Part shown: piece after piece, positions 9,048 to 18,019 of the stretch
Layout of the letters: every line of letters begins with the position of its first letter
Numbering within the stretch: position 1 is the stretch's first letter
Position numbers and translations under genes: made by a program
The notes under the pieces: generated by a model
The model's input: only the letters and a program-made list of their open reading frames with translations
The model's database searches: none
What the model was told of the DNA's origin: nothing
Assembly (NCBI RefSeq): GCF_026262505.1
Contig: NC_067208.1
Location: 17,121,962-17,185,961 of the forward strand
DNA length: 64,000 nucleotides
Source: Trichomonas vaginalis G3
Lineage: Eukaryota; Parabasalia; Trichomonadida; Trichomonadidae
Reading direction: 5' to 3'

Positions 9048-9368
9048 TCACTTACAAAAGTATTGCAACTCCTCCCATTGCTGTGCTTCACATAACAGCT
9101 CATAATCTTCTGACTCACTTTCTTCTTCATATAGGTCAAAATCACTGTCAAAATAAATGTTACTAAGTTTTGACAAAGCTAATGAAACACGCTTACCGTT
9201 TGTATCGTATGCTTGTATAAACTTTCCATTATGTTTGTAGTCATAAACGCTCAAACTAACTTTACCCTTTCTCCCTCGTATCTGATAGAATGTATTTTCA
9301 CGAGGAACGAAGAACAAATTCTTGAACTCATGACCGTTGTAGTTTGTTATCTCAATAGTTTTCGTCAT
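9048..9368 (-). CDS. TIR-encoded small protein, alpha type (A2 left copy), 106 aa
   Basis: Second copy of the protein described at 7142, near-identical, lying wholly in the left TIR and transcribed outward toward the element end. The ATG at 9368 is preferred because the three codons before it offer only TTG. Presence in both TIRs means each full element carries two copies. Confidence 0.65.
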   Translation of the reverse strand: MTKTIEITNYNGHEFKNLFFVPRENTFYQIRGRKGKVSLSVYDYKHNGKFIQAYDTNGKRVSLALSKLSNIYFDSDFDLYEEESESEDYELLCEAQQWEELQYFCK

Positions 9369-9439
9369 TACATCCAAATAAAAATTTTCAGTAAAAATAA
9401 AACTAACGTTAAAAATTTCTCATAACATAAACGTTCTCA

Positions 9440-9964
9440 TTACTTTATAACTCTCTTCCTTGGTTTCTTTTTAGTTGCTTTCTTCACGTCTGTCTCCAAC
9501 TTGACTGTCTTTCTTCTTCGGCCGTAATGATACCAGTTACTTCCACCAGTCAATGGGTCAAATGGTCTTTCGTAAGGGTTTCCATACATTCCATAGGGAC
9601 CATACGGAAGAACTACTGGTGGAGAAGAAACATTTTCTTTAGTTCCATTGAATCTATTTAAATGCATTGTTTCACCTTTCATCTGGTCATTAAAGTCTTT
9701 TGCGTGTTTTGCAAACTCATCGTCCTTTCCTAAAGCATTTTCTGACTCAGTCGCAACTAAATTGGATGCTTTATTTATGAGCCCTATTTTATTTAATCTT
9801 AACTTCTTTGCAACCCAGCCTCCAATCTTCCCTTTATTTGCATCTAATGTCTTCGAAACCCTTCCTCCACTCATTTTATTTACTGCGTCATAAGCTCCAA
9901 GTGCTTTTGCTCCAAATGCTAATGCTTTTGTTCCCATTGCGCCTAAAGCTGCCCAAGCTACCAT
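9440..9964 (-). CDS. Basic core-like protein with Ala/Gly-rich N-terminus, 174 aa
   Basis: The N-terminus (MVAWAALGAMGTKALAFGAK) is a hydrophobic/amphipathic Ala-Gly helix. Then come a basic helix (KKLRLNKIGLINKASN), a Pro/Gly/Tyr-rich linker (PYGPYGMYGNPYERPF) and a strongly basic tail (KKATKKKPRKRVIK). This layout resembles adenovirus-like minor core or membrane-active proteins (pVI/pX type), but no direct homology is evident. Neighbours upstream on the same strand are a 74-aa protein and a minor capsid protein, packed end to start, which suggests one operon-like unit of structural genes. Confidence 0.6.
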   Translation of the reverse strand: MVAWAALGAMGTKALAFGAKALGAYDAVNKMSGGRVSKTLDANKGKIGGWVAKKLRLNKIGLINKASNLVATESENALGKDDEFAKHAKDFNDQMKGETMHLNRFNGTKENVSSPPVVLPYGPYGMYGNPYERPFDPLTGGSNWYHYGRRRKTVKLETDVKKATKKKPRKRVIK

Positions 9965-10189
9965 TTACACCATATTAAAATCATCTCTCTTCAATATTAT
10001 CTCATAAAAGTTCTCGTTACTGGAGAAAGTCAATGAAACATAAGCGTTCTCACGGGCTTCGCCCTCACCGCTTTGCGGTCTATCTAACTTCTTTCTTATA
10101 TCATCTATACGCTTCAAAATGTCTGAACAATTGCTAACATCTTCTACAACAGTTATTTCATCATGAATGACCTTCAAGAACAAGCTCAT
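9965..10189 (-). CDS. Small protein carrying the mini-repeat, 74 aa
   Basis: Unrecognised. The N-terminal half is a mixed strand/helix region. Residues around RPQSGEGEARENA are the in-frame translation of a double-hairpin mini-repeat (10053-10079). Its stop abuts the start of the 174-aa gene and its start abuts the stop of the 293-aa gene, so the three are packed with no spacing. Confidence 0.55.
   Translation of the reverse strand: MSLFLKVIHDEITVVEDVSNCSDILKRIDDIRKKLDRPQSGEGEARENAYVSLTFSSNENFYEIILKRDDFNMV
10053..10079. repeat. Double-hairpin mini-repeat inside the 74-aa gene
   Basis: On the + strand: gggcttcgccc (10054-10064), TCA-type spacer, then accgctttgcggt (10067-10079). On the coding strand this reads accgcaaagcggt followed by gggcgaagccc, the same order as at 18187 and 30899. 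In frame it encodes RPQSGEGEAR. Confidence 0.85.
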
Positions 10190-11071
10190 TTAATATGCAA
10201 TTAAAATCATTTCAATAATGAGTCCATCCTTTCCGTCTTTGGGTAGCACAACATCTTTCATTGAAGAAGGTTCAACAAGTCTTATATTAAACTTACTGAC
10301 AAAGTTTGTTATACTATAATGCTTCGGTGGCGAATACATATAGTTTGAAAGACATAATATAGATTCTTCAGCAAATTCACTTATACTGGATTTTATAACA
10401 ATGTTTTCACGAGACCAAATACCACCAATTGACAATCTTGTAAGTAATCCTGCTGAACCTTCTACTGTAAACGTCGATGGTAACATTCCACGAAGGTCAT
10501 CTATTGACATCGTTGAGTCACTGTATTTAAATATTTTCTTAAAGCAATCGTCATTATCTAACCACGTAATAGCTTTGAAGTTTTCATTCGAATATACATC
10601 TGCTTCATTAAATGTAAAACCTGACTTCTTTGCAGAGATGACTTTAAAATCTATTGAGTTTGTTTCAAAATTATATGCTATGGTAACTTCTGAAGGTAAT
10701 GGATGTCCTTCCGCAGTCAGTTGTTCTCTCACTACCGTTTGAAGCTTTGTGTTAAAAACTTTCATGTCATCTCCTGTGTCTAGGTTCACATACACAGCAA
10801 CAGGAAAACTATCTTGCTTCTTTGTTTCATCATTATATCTCAAAACATTAAAGTTCTTCAATAATATTGTTCTTCCTGCTGGAATACTTCTAACTTGTCT
10901 TATTTCAATAGCTTTCTCACCTCCTACATACTCTACCCAGTGTCTTGGATATTCATAAGTATACTGACTTTCTTGAATTTTGGTAGGTTTCATCATAACG
11001 TGTTCATAGTATATCTTTATACTCTTGTCAGTTAGACTCGGTGCTATGTTCTGAATATTTCTGACTTGCAT
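10190..11071 (-). CDS. Minor capsid (penton-like) protein, 293 aa
   Basis: Shares the YPRHWVEYVGGEKAIEI signature with the 285-aa protein (FPTDWIVNINEEKYIGI) at about the same distance from the N-terminus, and has a similar length and ending (KDGLIIEMIL against KDCLYIEAQL). It is therefore probably a second member of the same minor capsid family. No membrane segment or catalytic motif is seen. It is divergent from the packaging ATPase gene with only 16 bases between the start codons, a compact bidirectional promoter region. Confidence 0.6.
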   Translation of the reverse strand: MQVRNIQNIAPSLTDKSIKIYYEHVMMKPTKIQESQYTYEYPRHWVEYVGGEKAIEIRQVRSIPAGRTILLKNFNVLRYNDETKKQDSFPVAVYVNLDTGDDMKVFNTKLQTVVREQLTAEGHPLPSEVTIAYNFETNSIDFKVISAKKSGFTFNEADVYSNENFKAITWLDNDDCFKKIFKYSDSTMSIDDLRGMLPSTFTVEGSAGLLTRLSIGGIWSRENIVIKSSISEFAEESILCLSNYMYSPPKHYSITNFVSKFNIRLVEPSSMKDVVLPKDGKDGLIIEMILIAY

Positions 11072-11087
11072 TTTTAATTATAATAAA

Positions 11088-11975
11088 ATGAAACATTTAT
11101 TTGAAGAAGTAGATGAAGACATGAATGAAACTACAGACAAACTTAACTCTTCTCTCATTCTTCCTTTCAGTAAGGACTATGAGTTCTGTTCAAATGGTGT
11201 TTATTTCTATTGTGGAAAGATGGGTTCAGGTAAGACATTTAACCTCATTCGTCATATACTCATAACAGAACGTTTAGGAAATGACTCATATTATGACCAA
11301 ATCATTATATCAGCAACTTCAGACTCTATGGACTCAACAGCGAAAACATTTATGTCAAAAGTTCAAGCCTCTGTCGTTAAAGTTCCAGACAGTGAACTCA
11401 TTGAATTTCTTCAACGTTACATTCGACGTAAGAGGAAATATTATGCCATCGTTGAATTTATACAGTCAGGAATGCAAAAGACTTCTGAGGAGATGGAAAG
11501 AATTATTGACAAACACCACTTACGTCAATACTCAGGAGTTTACGATATGAAACGACTTACAAACTACATTCTGTCAAAACTTTCAAAAAACCCCTTCAAA
11601 AAGTATCCTTCAAACACTCTGCTCGTTTGCGACGACTTCGCCGGAAAAGGTTTAGTGTCAAAGCCTGACTCACCATTAGCTAACATCATTACTAAAGTCA
11701 GACATTACCATTTAACTGTAGCAATACTTATGCAAACATGGAGGTTTTTAGCTTTAAACATAAAACGTCTCATAACTGACTTCGTTATCTTTCAAGGTTT
11801 CTCACGCTATGATATTGAACTCATTTGGAAACAGTCAGGTATAATATTACCTTTTGAAGAAATTTGGGAAGCATATAAGTCTCTCATCTCTCCTCGTTCA
11901 TACCTTGAGATTCATATCATGACTAATACCATTAAAGTCAAAAATATTCCATGGGAACGACCAACATTGTTTTAA
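11088..11975 (+). CDS. Genome-packaging ATPase (A32/FtsK-HerA type), 295 aa
   Basis: Motor that loads DNA into the capsid. The Walker A motif is YCGKMGSGKTFNL at about residue 44. The Walker B motif is NTLLVCDDFAGKG at about residue 180. The sensor-like segment VAILMQTWRFLALNIKR and the C-terminal helical part fit A32-like ATPases of Polintons and virophages in order and length. The corresponding gene of element B is at 45116. It overlaps the convergent 12-kb gene by 4 bases. Confidence 0.88.
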   Translation: MKHLFEEVDEDMNETTDKLNSSLILPFSKDYEFCSNGVYFYCGKMGSGKTFNLIRHILITERLGNDSYYDQIIISATSDSMDSTAKTFMSKVQASVVKVPDSELIEFLQRYIRRKRKYYAIVEFIQSGMQKTSEEMERIIDKHHLRQYSGVYDMKRLTNYILSKLSKNPFKKYPSNTLLVCDDFAGKGLVSKPDSPLANIITKVRHYHLTVAILMQTWRFLALNIKRLITDFVIFQGFSRYDIELIWKQSGIILPFEEIWEAYKSLISPRSYLEIHIMTNTIKVKNIPWERPTLF

Positions 11976-12373
11976 AGTTTAACCTTCAATTGACTGATGG
12001 TAAACAAATTCCATGCATCTCTGTCGCCATTTCTGTTAATATTTTTGCTGTCATTCATATCATCCACTTCCCCATCCGTTAGCTTTTGAGGATATGTGTT
12101 AGAATAGCTGTTCTTAAATGAAGGCTTTTCACCTTTGAGAGCATAAACTCTATAACTTTCTGCATACTTTATGTTTGAACCTCCTGAGCCATCATTGACA
12201 TAAATTTTTATAGGCTTCCACCCTTTGTTCATGTTCCTGCTTCTTCCCTTAGCTCTTTTGTTCAGTAGTTCTACATCTTTATACACAGCACCTGTCTCAG
12301 TGAATTCAACAATATTTTCATTCGTTAGCTTTACATTCAAACCCTTGTCGAGTATATTGTTCATTTCATACAT
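11972..12373 (-). CDS. Unrecognised basic protein, about 133 aa
   Basis: The frame is open further up to 12490 but there overlaps the divergent gene at 12399, so the ATG at 12373 (MYEMNNILDKGLN) is preferred. That leaves 25 bases between divergent starts. A basic centre (RAKGRSRNMNKGWKPIKIYV) is followed by a Ser/Asn-rich stretch. No family is recognised. It lies among capsid and packaging genes, so a structural or packaging role is likely but unproven. Confidence 0.5.
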   Translation of the reverse strand: MYEMNNILDKGLNVKLTNENIVEFTETGAVYKDVELLNKRAKGRSRNMNKGWKPIKIYVNDGSGGSNIKYAESYRVYALKGEKPSFKNSYSNTYPQKLTDGEVDDMNDSKNINRNGDRDAWNLFTISQLKVKL

Positions 12374-12398
12374 ATAAAAGGTTTTTATTCTATATGAA

Positions 12399-13013
12399 AT
12401 GAGAAGCAAATCCATCTTAGCTGGTGCCGTTAATGTTCCAATTGAACCAACATCAAATGTTGACTCACGAACGACAAACAATATTGTCATAAAGAACTAT
12501 AGTTCGGAGTGTTTGAAAGAAAAAGAACCAGATCTTAAGTCGGTGAATTTAAACACAGCTTCAAACGCTAACGCTACATCAGATGTTAAGTTAGAGTATC
12601 CACCACTGGACCAAATTCTTTCAAGAGAAGCCAACGACAATCCTTACACAAATTTTCAAACAAATCCTTCAGATAACGTAGACCATTACCTTCTTCAGTT
12701 ATATCAAACTATCTTACTCAAAGACGATAAGAAGCTTTTGACAAATCTTATAAGCAAGAACCAAATAATTCTAACAAAGGAGGACCTTGAAAATGTTATA
12801 TCACGAATAACAGGAAAGCAATGTGTCATTGACTATCTCGACCCTGAAATCGAATGCTGTGGTCAAACTCCACTATTCATGAAAATAGGTAATATTAGAA
12901 TAATCGAAACACCAGGAACTACAGGAGTTGAGTTTAAGTATAAATATTCGAATGAATATACAAAACTTTCAACAGAATATAAACTTTGTTTGAAATATGT
13001 TTTAGTAAATTAA
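12399..13013 (+). CDS. CCG-motif protein, 204 aa, conserved in both families
   Basis: The N-terminal half is low-complexity (Asn/Ser/Thr). The C-terminal half has a conserved block, DYLDPEIECCGQTPLFMKIG, followed by a beta-rich stretch ending EYKLCLKYVLVN. The minus-strand gene at 43468-44107 in element B encodes FFIDDEVSCCGTVAKINPIK and EYKISLEKFFVK in the same order, so the two are homologous. Function unknown. The paired cysteines could bind metal or form disulphides in a virion protein. Confidence 0.6.
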   Translation: MRSKSILAGAVNVPIEPTSNVDSRTTNNIVIKNYSSECLKEKEPDLKSVNLNTASNANATSDVKLEYPPLDQILSREANDNPYTNFQTNPSDNVDHYLLQLYQTILLKDDKKLLTNLISKNQIILTKEDLENVISRITGKQCVIDYLDPEIECCGQTPLFMKIGNIRIIETPGTTGVEFKYKYSNEYTKLSTEYKLCLKYVLVN

Positions 13014-13022
13014 AGCAGTCAG

Positions 13023-13048
13023 GACCTTCGGTCTTGGCGCTTTGCGCC
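13023..13048. repeat. Double-hairpin mini-repeat, intergenic copy (A2)
   Basis: gaccttcggtc (13023-13033) and ggcgctttgcgcc (13036-13048), just after the stop of the CCG-motif gene and before the convergent 80-aa gene. Read on the minus strand it has the standard order (13-nt hairpin, then 11-nt hairpin). The stems differ from other copies but both still pair. Confidence 0.8.
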
Positions 13049-13064
13049 GTTAGTCAAAAAAATT

Positions 13065-13307
13065 TCAAGTTAGCAATTTGTAATATCTATCCAAAACTTC
13101 TTCAACACTATCGAACTCATCTTCATAATGCAAACCTAATCTTATTGACTTGGTGCAGTTTTCACTAACACAATATTTTTCTGTTCTCTTGACTGACATA
13201 ACTAACTCATTTGTTTCATCAAACAGCAACAACCAAAGTTCATGACCTAATACATAACATTCATACTTTATATTTTTAGCTCTGAGTTCTCTTGTAAGCT
13301 GTTGCAT
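13065..13307 (-). CDS. Unrecognised small protein, 80 aa
   Basis: Compact mixed alpha/beta sequence with a conserved-looking ECYVLGHELWLLLFDETNE core and an acidic C-terminal helix. Its start overlaps the end of the 254-aa gene by about 40 bases in another frame, so the two are probably expressed together. No homologue is recognised in the window. Confidence 0.5.
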   Translation of the reverse strand: MQQLTRELRAKNIKYECYVLGHELWLLLFDETNELVMSVKRTEKYCVSENCTKSIRLGLHYEDEFDSVEEVLDRYYKLLT

Positions 13308-14032
13308 TTAATATTATCTAAAAAGTCAACTTCAACAGTCATTCGCACTGGTGCCTTCAGTTCTACAGGCTCGCCTCGAAAGTCAACTAGTCTGAATTGC
13401 ATGTCTTTCAAATTATGAGGACTAATGCGAATCCATTTACCTAAATGAGTTGCTATGACAGGAACGTTTGGAATGAACATTGAATTTACTTCATAACAGA
13501 AAGATTTATACTCTACTGAACCTTTACTATTAACTCCTGAAATGCCTGTGACATTAGCTATTTTTGACTCAATGTATAAACAATTGCCATAACATACGTA
13601 TGGAACAGATTTCATCTCAATCGTTTTGTCAACACTTTTCAAAGGAAATGTCATATGGTATGCTCCTAAAAGAAGTTGAACTCTATGACTCATTCGTGTT
13701 ATCTTGAACTCTTTCTTGCTACTGAACTTCAATGTTCCCTCAGAAGAGAGTTCGACATCTATGTTGTCAATAGTTTCTTCATTTATGAGAGTATCTATGA
13801 CTCCAGCAATTTTATCTATTCTATACTCTGCTCTGTTAGGAAATGTTATAAAACTTCTTTTGTCATCTATTTCAATCTCTATGAAATCTGTTTCATCTGT
13901 TATGACAAAAGTTGCGATAGTATTGAAGTCAACAACTCTGAAAGCAAGTGCTTCATTCTGAAGACCTAAGTTTGTTTGAAGCTTTACTGTTCCATATTCG
14001 TTTGGGTCTGTACTTTGCAAATAGAACAACAT
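13268..14032 (-). CDS. Beta-rich minor structural protein, 254 aa
   Basis: Ends with PHNLKDMQFRLVDFRGEPVE followed by a beta strand and a short tail. Element B has the related SKDLSNIKFRITDLFDCDLE near 42330 at the end of its own gene. It is likely a minor capsid or vertex protein because it sits between the packaging/core genes and the fibre genes and is divergent from the collagen-like fibre with 17 bases between starts. The fold assignment is inference. Confidence 0.55.
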   Translation of the reverse strand: MLFYLQSTDPNEYGTVKLQTNLGLQNEALAFRVVDFNTIATFVITDETDFIEIEIDDKRSFITFPNRAEYRIDKIAGVIDTLINEETIDNIDVELSSEGTLKFSSKKEFKITRMSHRVQLLLGAYHMTFPLKSVDKTIEMKSVPYVCYGNCLYIESKIANVTGISGVNSKGSVEYKSFCYEVNSMFIPNVPVIATHLGKWIRISPHNLKDMQFRLVDFRGEPVELKAPVRMTVEVDFLDNIKCNSLQENSELKI

Positions 14033-14049
14033 TTTATTCTCATTAAAAT

Positions 14050-14982
14050 ATGACTATTGCTGCATATGCGTATGAAACAAATGAAGCAAGAAGAGCACAT
14101 GAACTAGTAAACGAAAACTCAACTTTAACCATTGAAGGCAATGATTTAGTCATTGACGATGGAAAAACTAAAAAAGTCATTGATTTCGATACTTTTAACA
14201 CTTATGACCCATTCATTACAATAAGTAAAGTTCCCATCATAAATGATGGAACGGTGCAATATATAAATTCTACAGTAGATGCCTCATTAGTGAAAGTATT
14301 AAATGTTCTCATTGAATTGTTAAAGAGCTTTCGATTTGACGACAACATTAAATGCCTAAAGAATTTAGTCATGAATGAGAAACAAATTCTCGGCGTTGCT
14401 GGTAGCAGTAATGATGTACACCTTATGACATTAGAATATTATAACGAACATAAAGATGAACTGAAAGGAGAGAAGGGTGACACTGGACCTCAAGGACCAC
14501 AAGGAATACAAGGAATTCAAGGAATTCAAGGACCTCAAGGCGAAAACGGTTTGGATGGAAAGGATGGAAAAACTGCTAAATCATGGATATGGGACCTTAT
14601 AAATACTGGTTTAACAGCTGCTTCATATGGAGTTATTCAATACCAAATCGGAAAGATATGGGCGGTACTTGGTGAAGAAGCTTTAGATGACGTTAAAAAT
14701 GCTTTGAACTTCATTTCAAATGGTTCGGATACTATTAAAACTTTATCTGGTTGGATGCAAGAAACAAGGAGTCAAATAGATACTGTAAGACGTATAGCAA
14801 ACAATGCACGTACTGGATTGGATACTTTACGAGAAGCACAAAATACACTAAAGGAAGCAAATGATATTCTTGGCTCAGTATCAGACATGCATGAAGATTG
14901 GCTTAAAGGCATTGACAAATCTTTAAAAAATCACAGTCAGTCTATTGCTGACTACAAGAAAAGTATAGATTTTTTTCCATAG
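14050..14982 (+). CDS. Collagen-like fibre protein, 310 aa
   Basis: The N-terminal ~135 residues form an attachment-like domain (MTIAAYAYETNEARRAHELV). Then comes a Gly-X-Y block of about 12 triplets (GEKGDTGPQGPQGIQGIQGI and on). The C-terminal helical, coiled-coil-like part has heptad-type repeats (TLREAQNTLKEANDILGSVS). This is the layout of trimeric viral and phage fibres. It is followed 5 bases later by a second fibre-type gene on the same strand. In element B the fibre N-terminus (TYAIYAYNSKTADKR) is related, which supports a common vertex-attachment module. It probably contacts the host-cell surface. Confidence 0.75.
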   Translation: MTIAAYAYETNEARRAHELVNENSTLTIEGNDLVIDDGKTKKVIDFDTFNTYDPFITISKVPIINDGTVQYINSTVDASLVKVLNVLIELLKSFRFDDNIKCLKNLVMNEKQILGVAGSSNDVHLMTLEYYNEHKDELKGEKGDTGPQGPQGIQGIQGIQGPQGENGLDGKDGKTAKSWIWDLINTGLTAASYGVIQYQIGKIWAVLGEEALDDVKNALNFISNGSDTIKTLSGWMQETRSQIDTVRRIANNARTGLDTLREAQNTLKEANDILGSVSDMHEDWLKGIDKSLKNHSQSIADYKKSIDFFP

Positions 14983-14986
14983 TGCT

Positions 14987-15634
14987 ATGGACGTACATGA
15001 TGGAAGCATAAGGAACTTACTTAATGCTAACAATAACTTACCAGGAACTATTAAAGCATTTATAAAGTCCTTTGTAAAGCCTGGTGCTCTAACATTTAGG
15101 TCTTTGAGAGCAAGAGCATTGAAGTCAAGAGATGCAGAAACTCCACCAAAACCAACAGCTAATGAAATATTGTTCGAATATTTTCCAAGGTACTCTGTTC
15201 TCATTGCATACATTCAAGAAATACTTAAGAAAGCAGACTTGACTTTAGGAGATGATGAAAGTTCTGTATATCTTTCGTTCCAGTTTCAAATAGCAGAACT
15301 TTTGAGACAGATATGCTTAATGTATGACAACATCTCTGATTTCACAAGATATGATGACGACCATGACCCCGAACACGGTGAAGAAGAAGTTTTACAAACA
15401 TCCATTAAGACAGGAAAGGTTTTAACACAAAGTCTCATTATTGACACCAAAGATGGCGAAGTGGACGTTCTTCAAGAGCTGAAGAAAAATACTTCTTCGG
15501 GAGGTGGTGGTAGGCATGAACTTGAAATAAATGAGATAGAAGAGAAATTAGCCGAAAAAGCAGATAAAAACCATGTTCATTATATAAGTTCAGACGAACA
15601 GATTATAACGGACTACCATGGATATTTAACACAG
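14987..15634 (+). CDS. Second fibre protein (A2), N-terminal part up to the assembly gap
   Basis: A helical N-terminal region is followed by an acidic linker (DDDHDPEHGEEE) and then ADK-type segments (EEKLAEKADKNHVHYISSD), the kind found in phage tail-fibre shafts. The reading frame enters the run of Ns. Its C-terminal end is seen in A3 at 63789. Likely a receptor-binding or shaft protein partnered with the collagen-like fibre. Confidence 0.6.
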
Positions 15635-15734
15635 NNNNNNNNNNNNNNNNNNNNNNNNNNNNNNNNNNNNNNNNNNNNNNNNNNNNNNNNNNNNNNNNNN
15701 NNNNNNNNNNNNNNNNNNNNNNNNNNNNNNNNNN
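15635..15734. other. Assembly gap (100 N)
   Basis: Exactly 100 undetermined bases, the usual placeholder for a gap of unknown size. It interrupts the second fibre gene of A2. Confidence 0.99.
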
Positions 15735-16341
15735 GAATAGGTGATTAAACTAAGATACTCAAAACTAAATACAAACAAATATCTTTGTCAGACTTATTCT
15801 CCATCGGAAAGAAACAAAACGACTGGAGTAGACACATGCTTTCAAACTCAAAAATTGGTGACAAGAAATCCTGAGCTGTGATGATATCAGGTAGCATTTC
15901 ATGAACAAGAGCATATCTTACAGACTAAAGTCTTATACCAATAGTGTTGTATGGTTAGACCAGTTGGATTGGATAATAACTTCATAACATATGGTCATTC
16001 ATACGTAACCGTTAGCAAGTGAGTTACTAATTATATCGTTCAAACAAACCCTTCAACTACAAAAGATAGTAAGATAGGAGACATATAATATAACAAAAAT
16101 ATGACTACCAGTCACATAACAAGTTGTGTTAATGATATGAGAGCCTGAAACAGAACTGCTTGAAGTTTTTGAGAAATGCTATGGTTCTCCCACGAAAGTA
16201 AAAAACGTTTGAAGTAGATGAATAAGATAAAGCTTCATAAAACTTATGACGAAGTCTGAAAAAACATGTAAACGTTTATTTTGGTCTATGTGAAAGTCAG
16301 AAAATTAAGTTAGTTTTAATTTATTATTTTTTATATTTTTG
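15735..16341 (+). other. Unreadable remainder of the fibre region (A2)
   Basis: No long reading frame. The part from ~16080 aligns with the fibre C-terminus of A3 (63789-64000) but with many small differences, much more than elsewhere in A2. Its position at a contig edge suggests poor sequence quality as well as true decay. Confidence 0.55.
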
Positions 16342-17170
16342 TATGTAAAACAGTAATGACACATCAAGAACACAACAATGCTATCGTTCATGAACCATAA
16401 TGAAGAATACAAGTACATACAGCTATTAAACAACATACTTCTCATTACGTTCAGTCAAATTGACAATTACCAAATTGCAAAAGTAATAATGAATGCCTCT
16501 TCGTCTACAAAACAAGGCATCATCATTGGTTTGAAAACCAACAGACAAAAGAAATTTTAGAAGAACTCTTCCTCAATATGATTGCTTCCCTCGAAAACCG
16601 AGAGAAGAGATTCCGTACGAAAATCGCAAGAATTTGGCTCCTGGTTTGAAAGGTTATTATGTTCATAGACTTTTAGTAGCTGTAGCAATGTGGGCTTCAC
16701 CTCGTTATGCTTGTTATATTTTCATGATGTTAGATGAACTATATAAAGCAGAACGTGGAGAGATGGAAAAGAAACTTCAAGCAAAAGATGAAGTCATTGA
16801 ATCCAAAGACAAAAGCATACAGAAAGAATACCGCGTTCAGTACAAAAGGAAAGGAAAAGAGTTATAAGTATATGATATATACTGAAGAGTTGGAAAAGAA
16901 GAAGAAGAGATATGGTTATGTTGCATTTAGTCAGAAGAAACAACAAAGCTTTTATGACTTAAGATATATAATCTGACAGAAACTGGTTCTATCGTGAAAC
17001 TTACCGATTTCAATGACACCGAATGAGCAAATAAAGGAAATTGTCAAAAATACTCTTCCTCAAACACACTATGACATCAAAGGTTGCACAATACTTACAT
17101 TCAAAGAAGACTTAACATTACTGAAGGAAAAAATAACAGAATATTCGATAACTTCAAAGAGGAAGAATAA
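16342..17170 (+). pseudogene. KilA-N protein (A2), broken
   Basis: Matches the whole KilA-N gene of A3 (62873-63718) across its length, including LAPGLKGYYVHRLL and PRYACYIFMMLDELYKAE. It carries several breaks. See the A3 entry for domains. Confidence 0.75.
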
Positions 17171-17224
17171 AAAAATCTACGCTATATTTTATTTTTTTAT
17201 AAAATTTATCTCATATGAAAGAAC

Positions 17225-17440
17225 ATGAATTTAGAATATTCGGAACTCATGACAGAAGAAGAGAACGAACAACATGTAAAAGATTATGCAAAATTTCTGA
17301 AGACATACAAAGCATTTAAACAATATCTAAATGCTTCTAAAGATTATGCAAAATTTCTGAAGGTATATAAAGCTTATGAAAAAGCGTATGAAAAGTTTAT
17401 ACATTGGGGAATTGTTGTAAAATGTCGATATGAAGACTAA
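17225..17440 (+). CDS. Small protein with an internal duplication, 71 aa (A2 only)
   Basis: DYAKFLKTYKAFKQY and DYAKFLKVYKAYEKAY are an internal repeat of about 20 residues, and the DNA repeats agttatgcaaaatttctgaa-type words at 17280 and 17340. The protein is helical and basic/aromatic. A3 has no such gene at this site; it has palindromes and a 23-bp tandem repeat instead. Function unknown, possibly an accessory gene gained in A2. Confidence 0.5.
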   Translation: MNLEYSELMTEEENEQHVKDYAKFLKTYKAFKQYLNASKDYAKFLKVYKAYEKAYEKFIHWGIVVKCRYED

Positions 17441-17458
17441 CCAAAAATATATTTTTGC

Positions 17459-17930
17459 TTAAATAGCTTCAGGGTCTATTTCTTCAACCATTTCACTTCC
17501 TTCGTCAATGTCAATAGAAGCTTCTTCAACCTTTGGTAAGAATTTCTGTATAACATCTTTGTTCGTTATTGTCTTCAGAGATGAAGGATAATATTTCACA
17601 TTTGTTTCACCCTTCTTATATTCTTTCTGTTCGGAAAGATTTAAAGCAATACTGAAGAAGTCAATTTAGAGTTCTTTATGACAGTATATGAGTATCTTTG
17701 ACATTCACGAAGAAACTCTTTTGTTTCAAAACTACTGCTAACTCTTGTGAAGTATAACGTTTGCGGTCAATGACGATAGCTAATGGTCTGACATACTGAC
17801 CAAACTTAGATTCTTTCACAAACTTCTTGTTAAAGATAACATTAACATTTGAAGCATTATTGAACTCATTCTTGATGGCAGTAGCGAGAGCATTGTATGA
17901 AAAGAACTTGCAATCTTGCATGTGTTTCAT
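17459..17930 (-). pseudogene. Homologue of the A3 157-aa protein (A2), broken
   Basis: Aligns along its length with the whole gene at 62260-62733. It carries about one break. It is divergent from the PolB locus with an AT-rich 90-base spacer. Confidence 0.7.
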
Positions 17931-18019
17931 TAAAATAAAAATATTAAATTATTTTGAAAAATAACTTAAAAAATCTAATCTAATTTTTTCAAAAAATATT
18001 TTTTTATTTCCTACTAAAG

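Larger units (their letters stand above)
8842..9454 (+). repeat. Left TIR of A2 (~613 bp)
   Basis: Inverted match to 25858-26470. It contains a whole 106-codon gene and a terminal hairpin. The inner edge falls inside the ends of two different genes: the same bases supply the stop region of the 174-aa gene on the left and of the 72-aa gene on the right, read in different frames. Confidence 0.9.
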
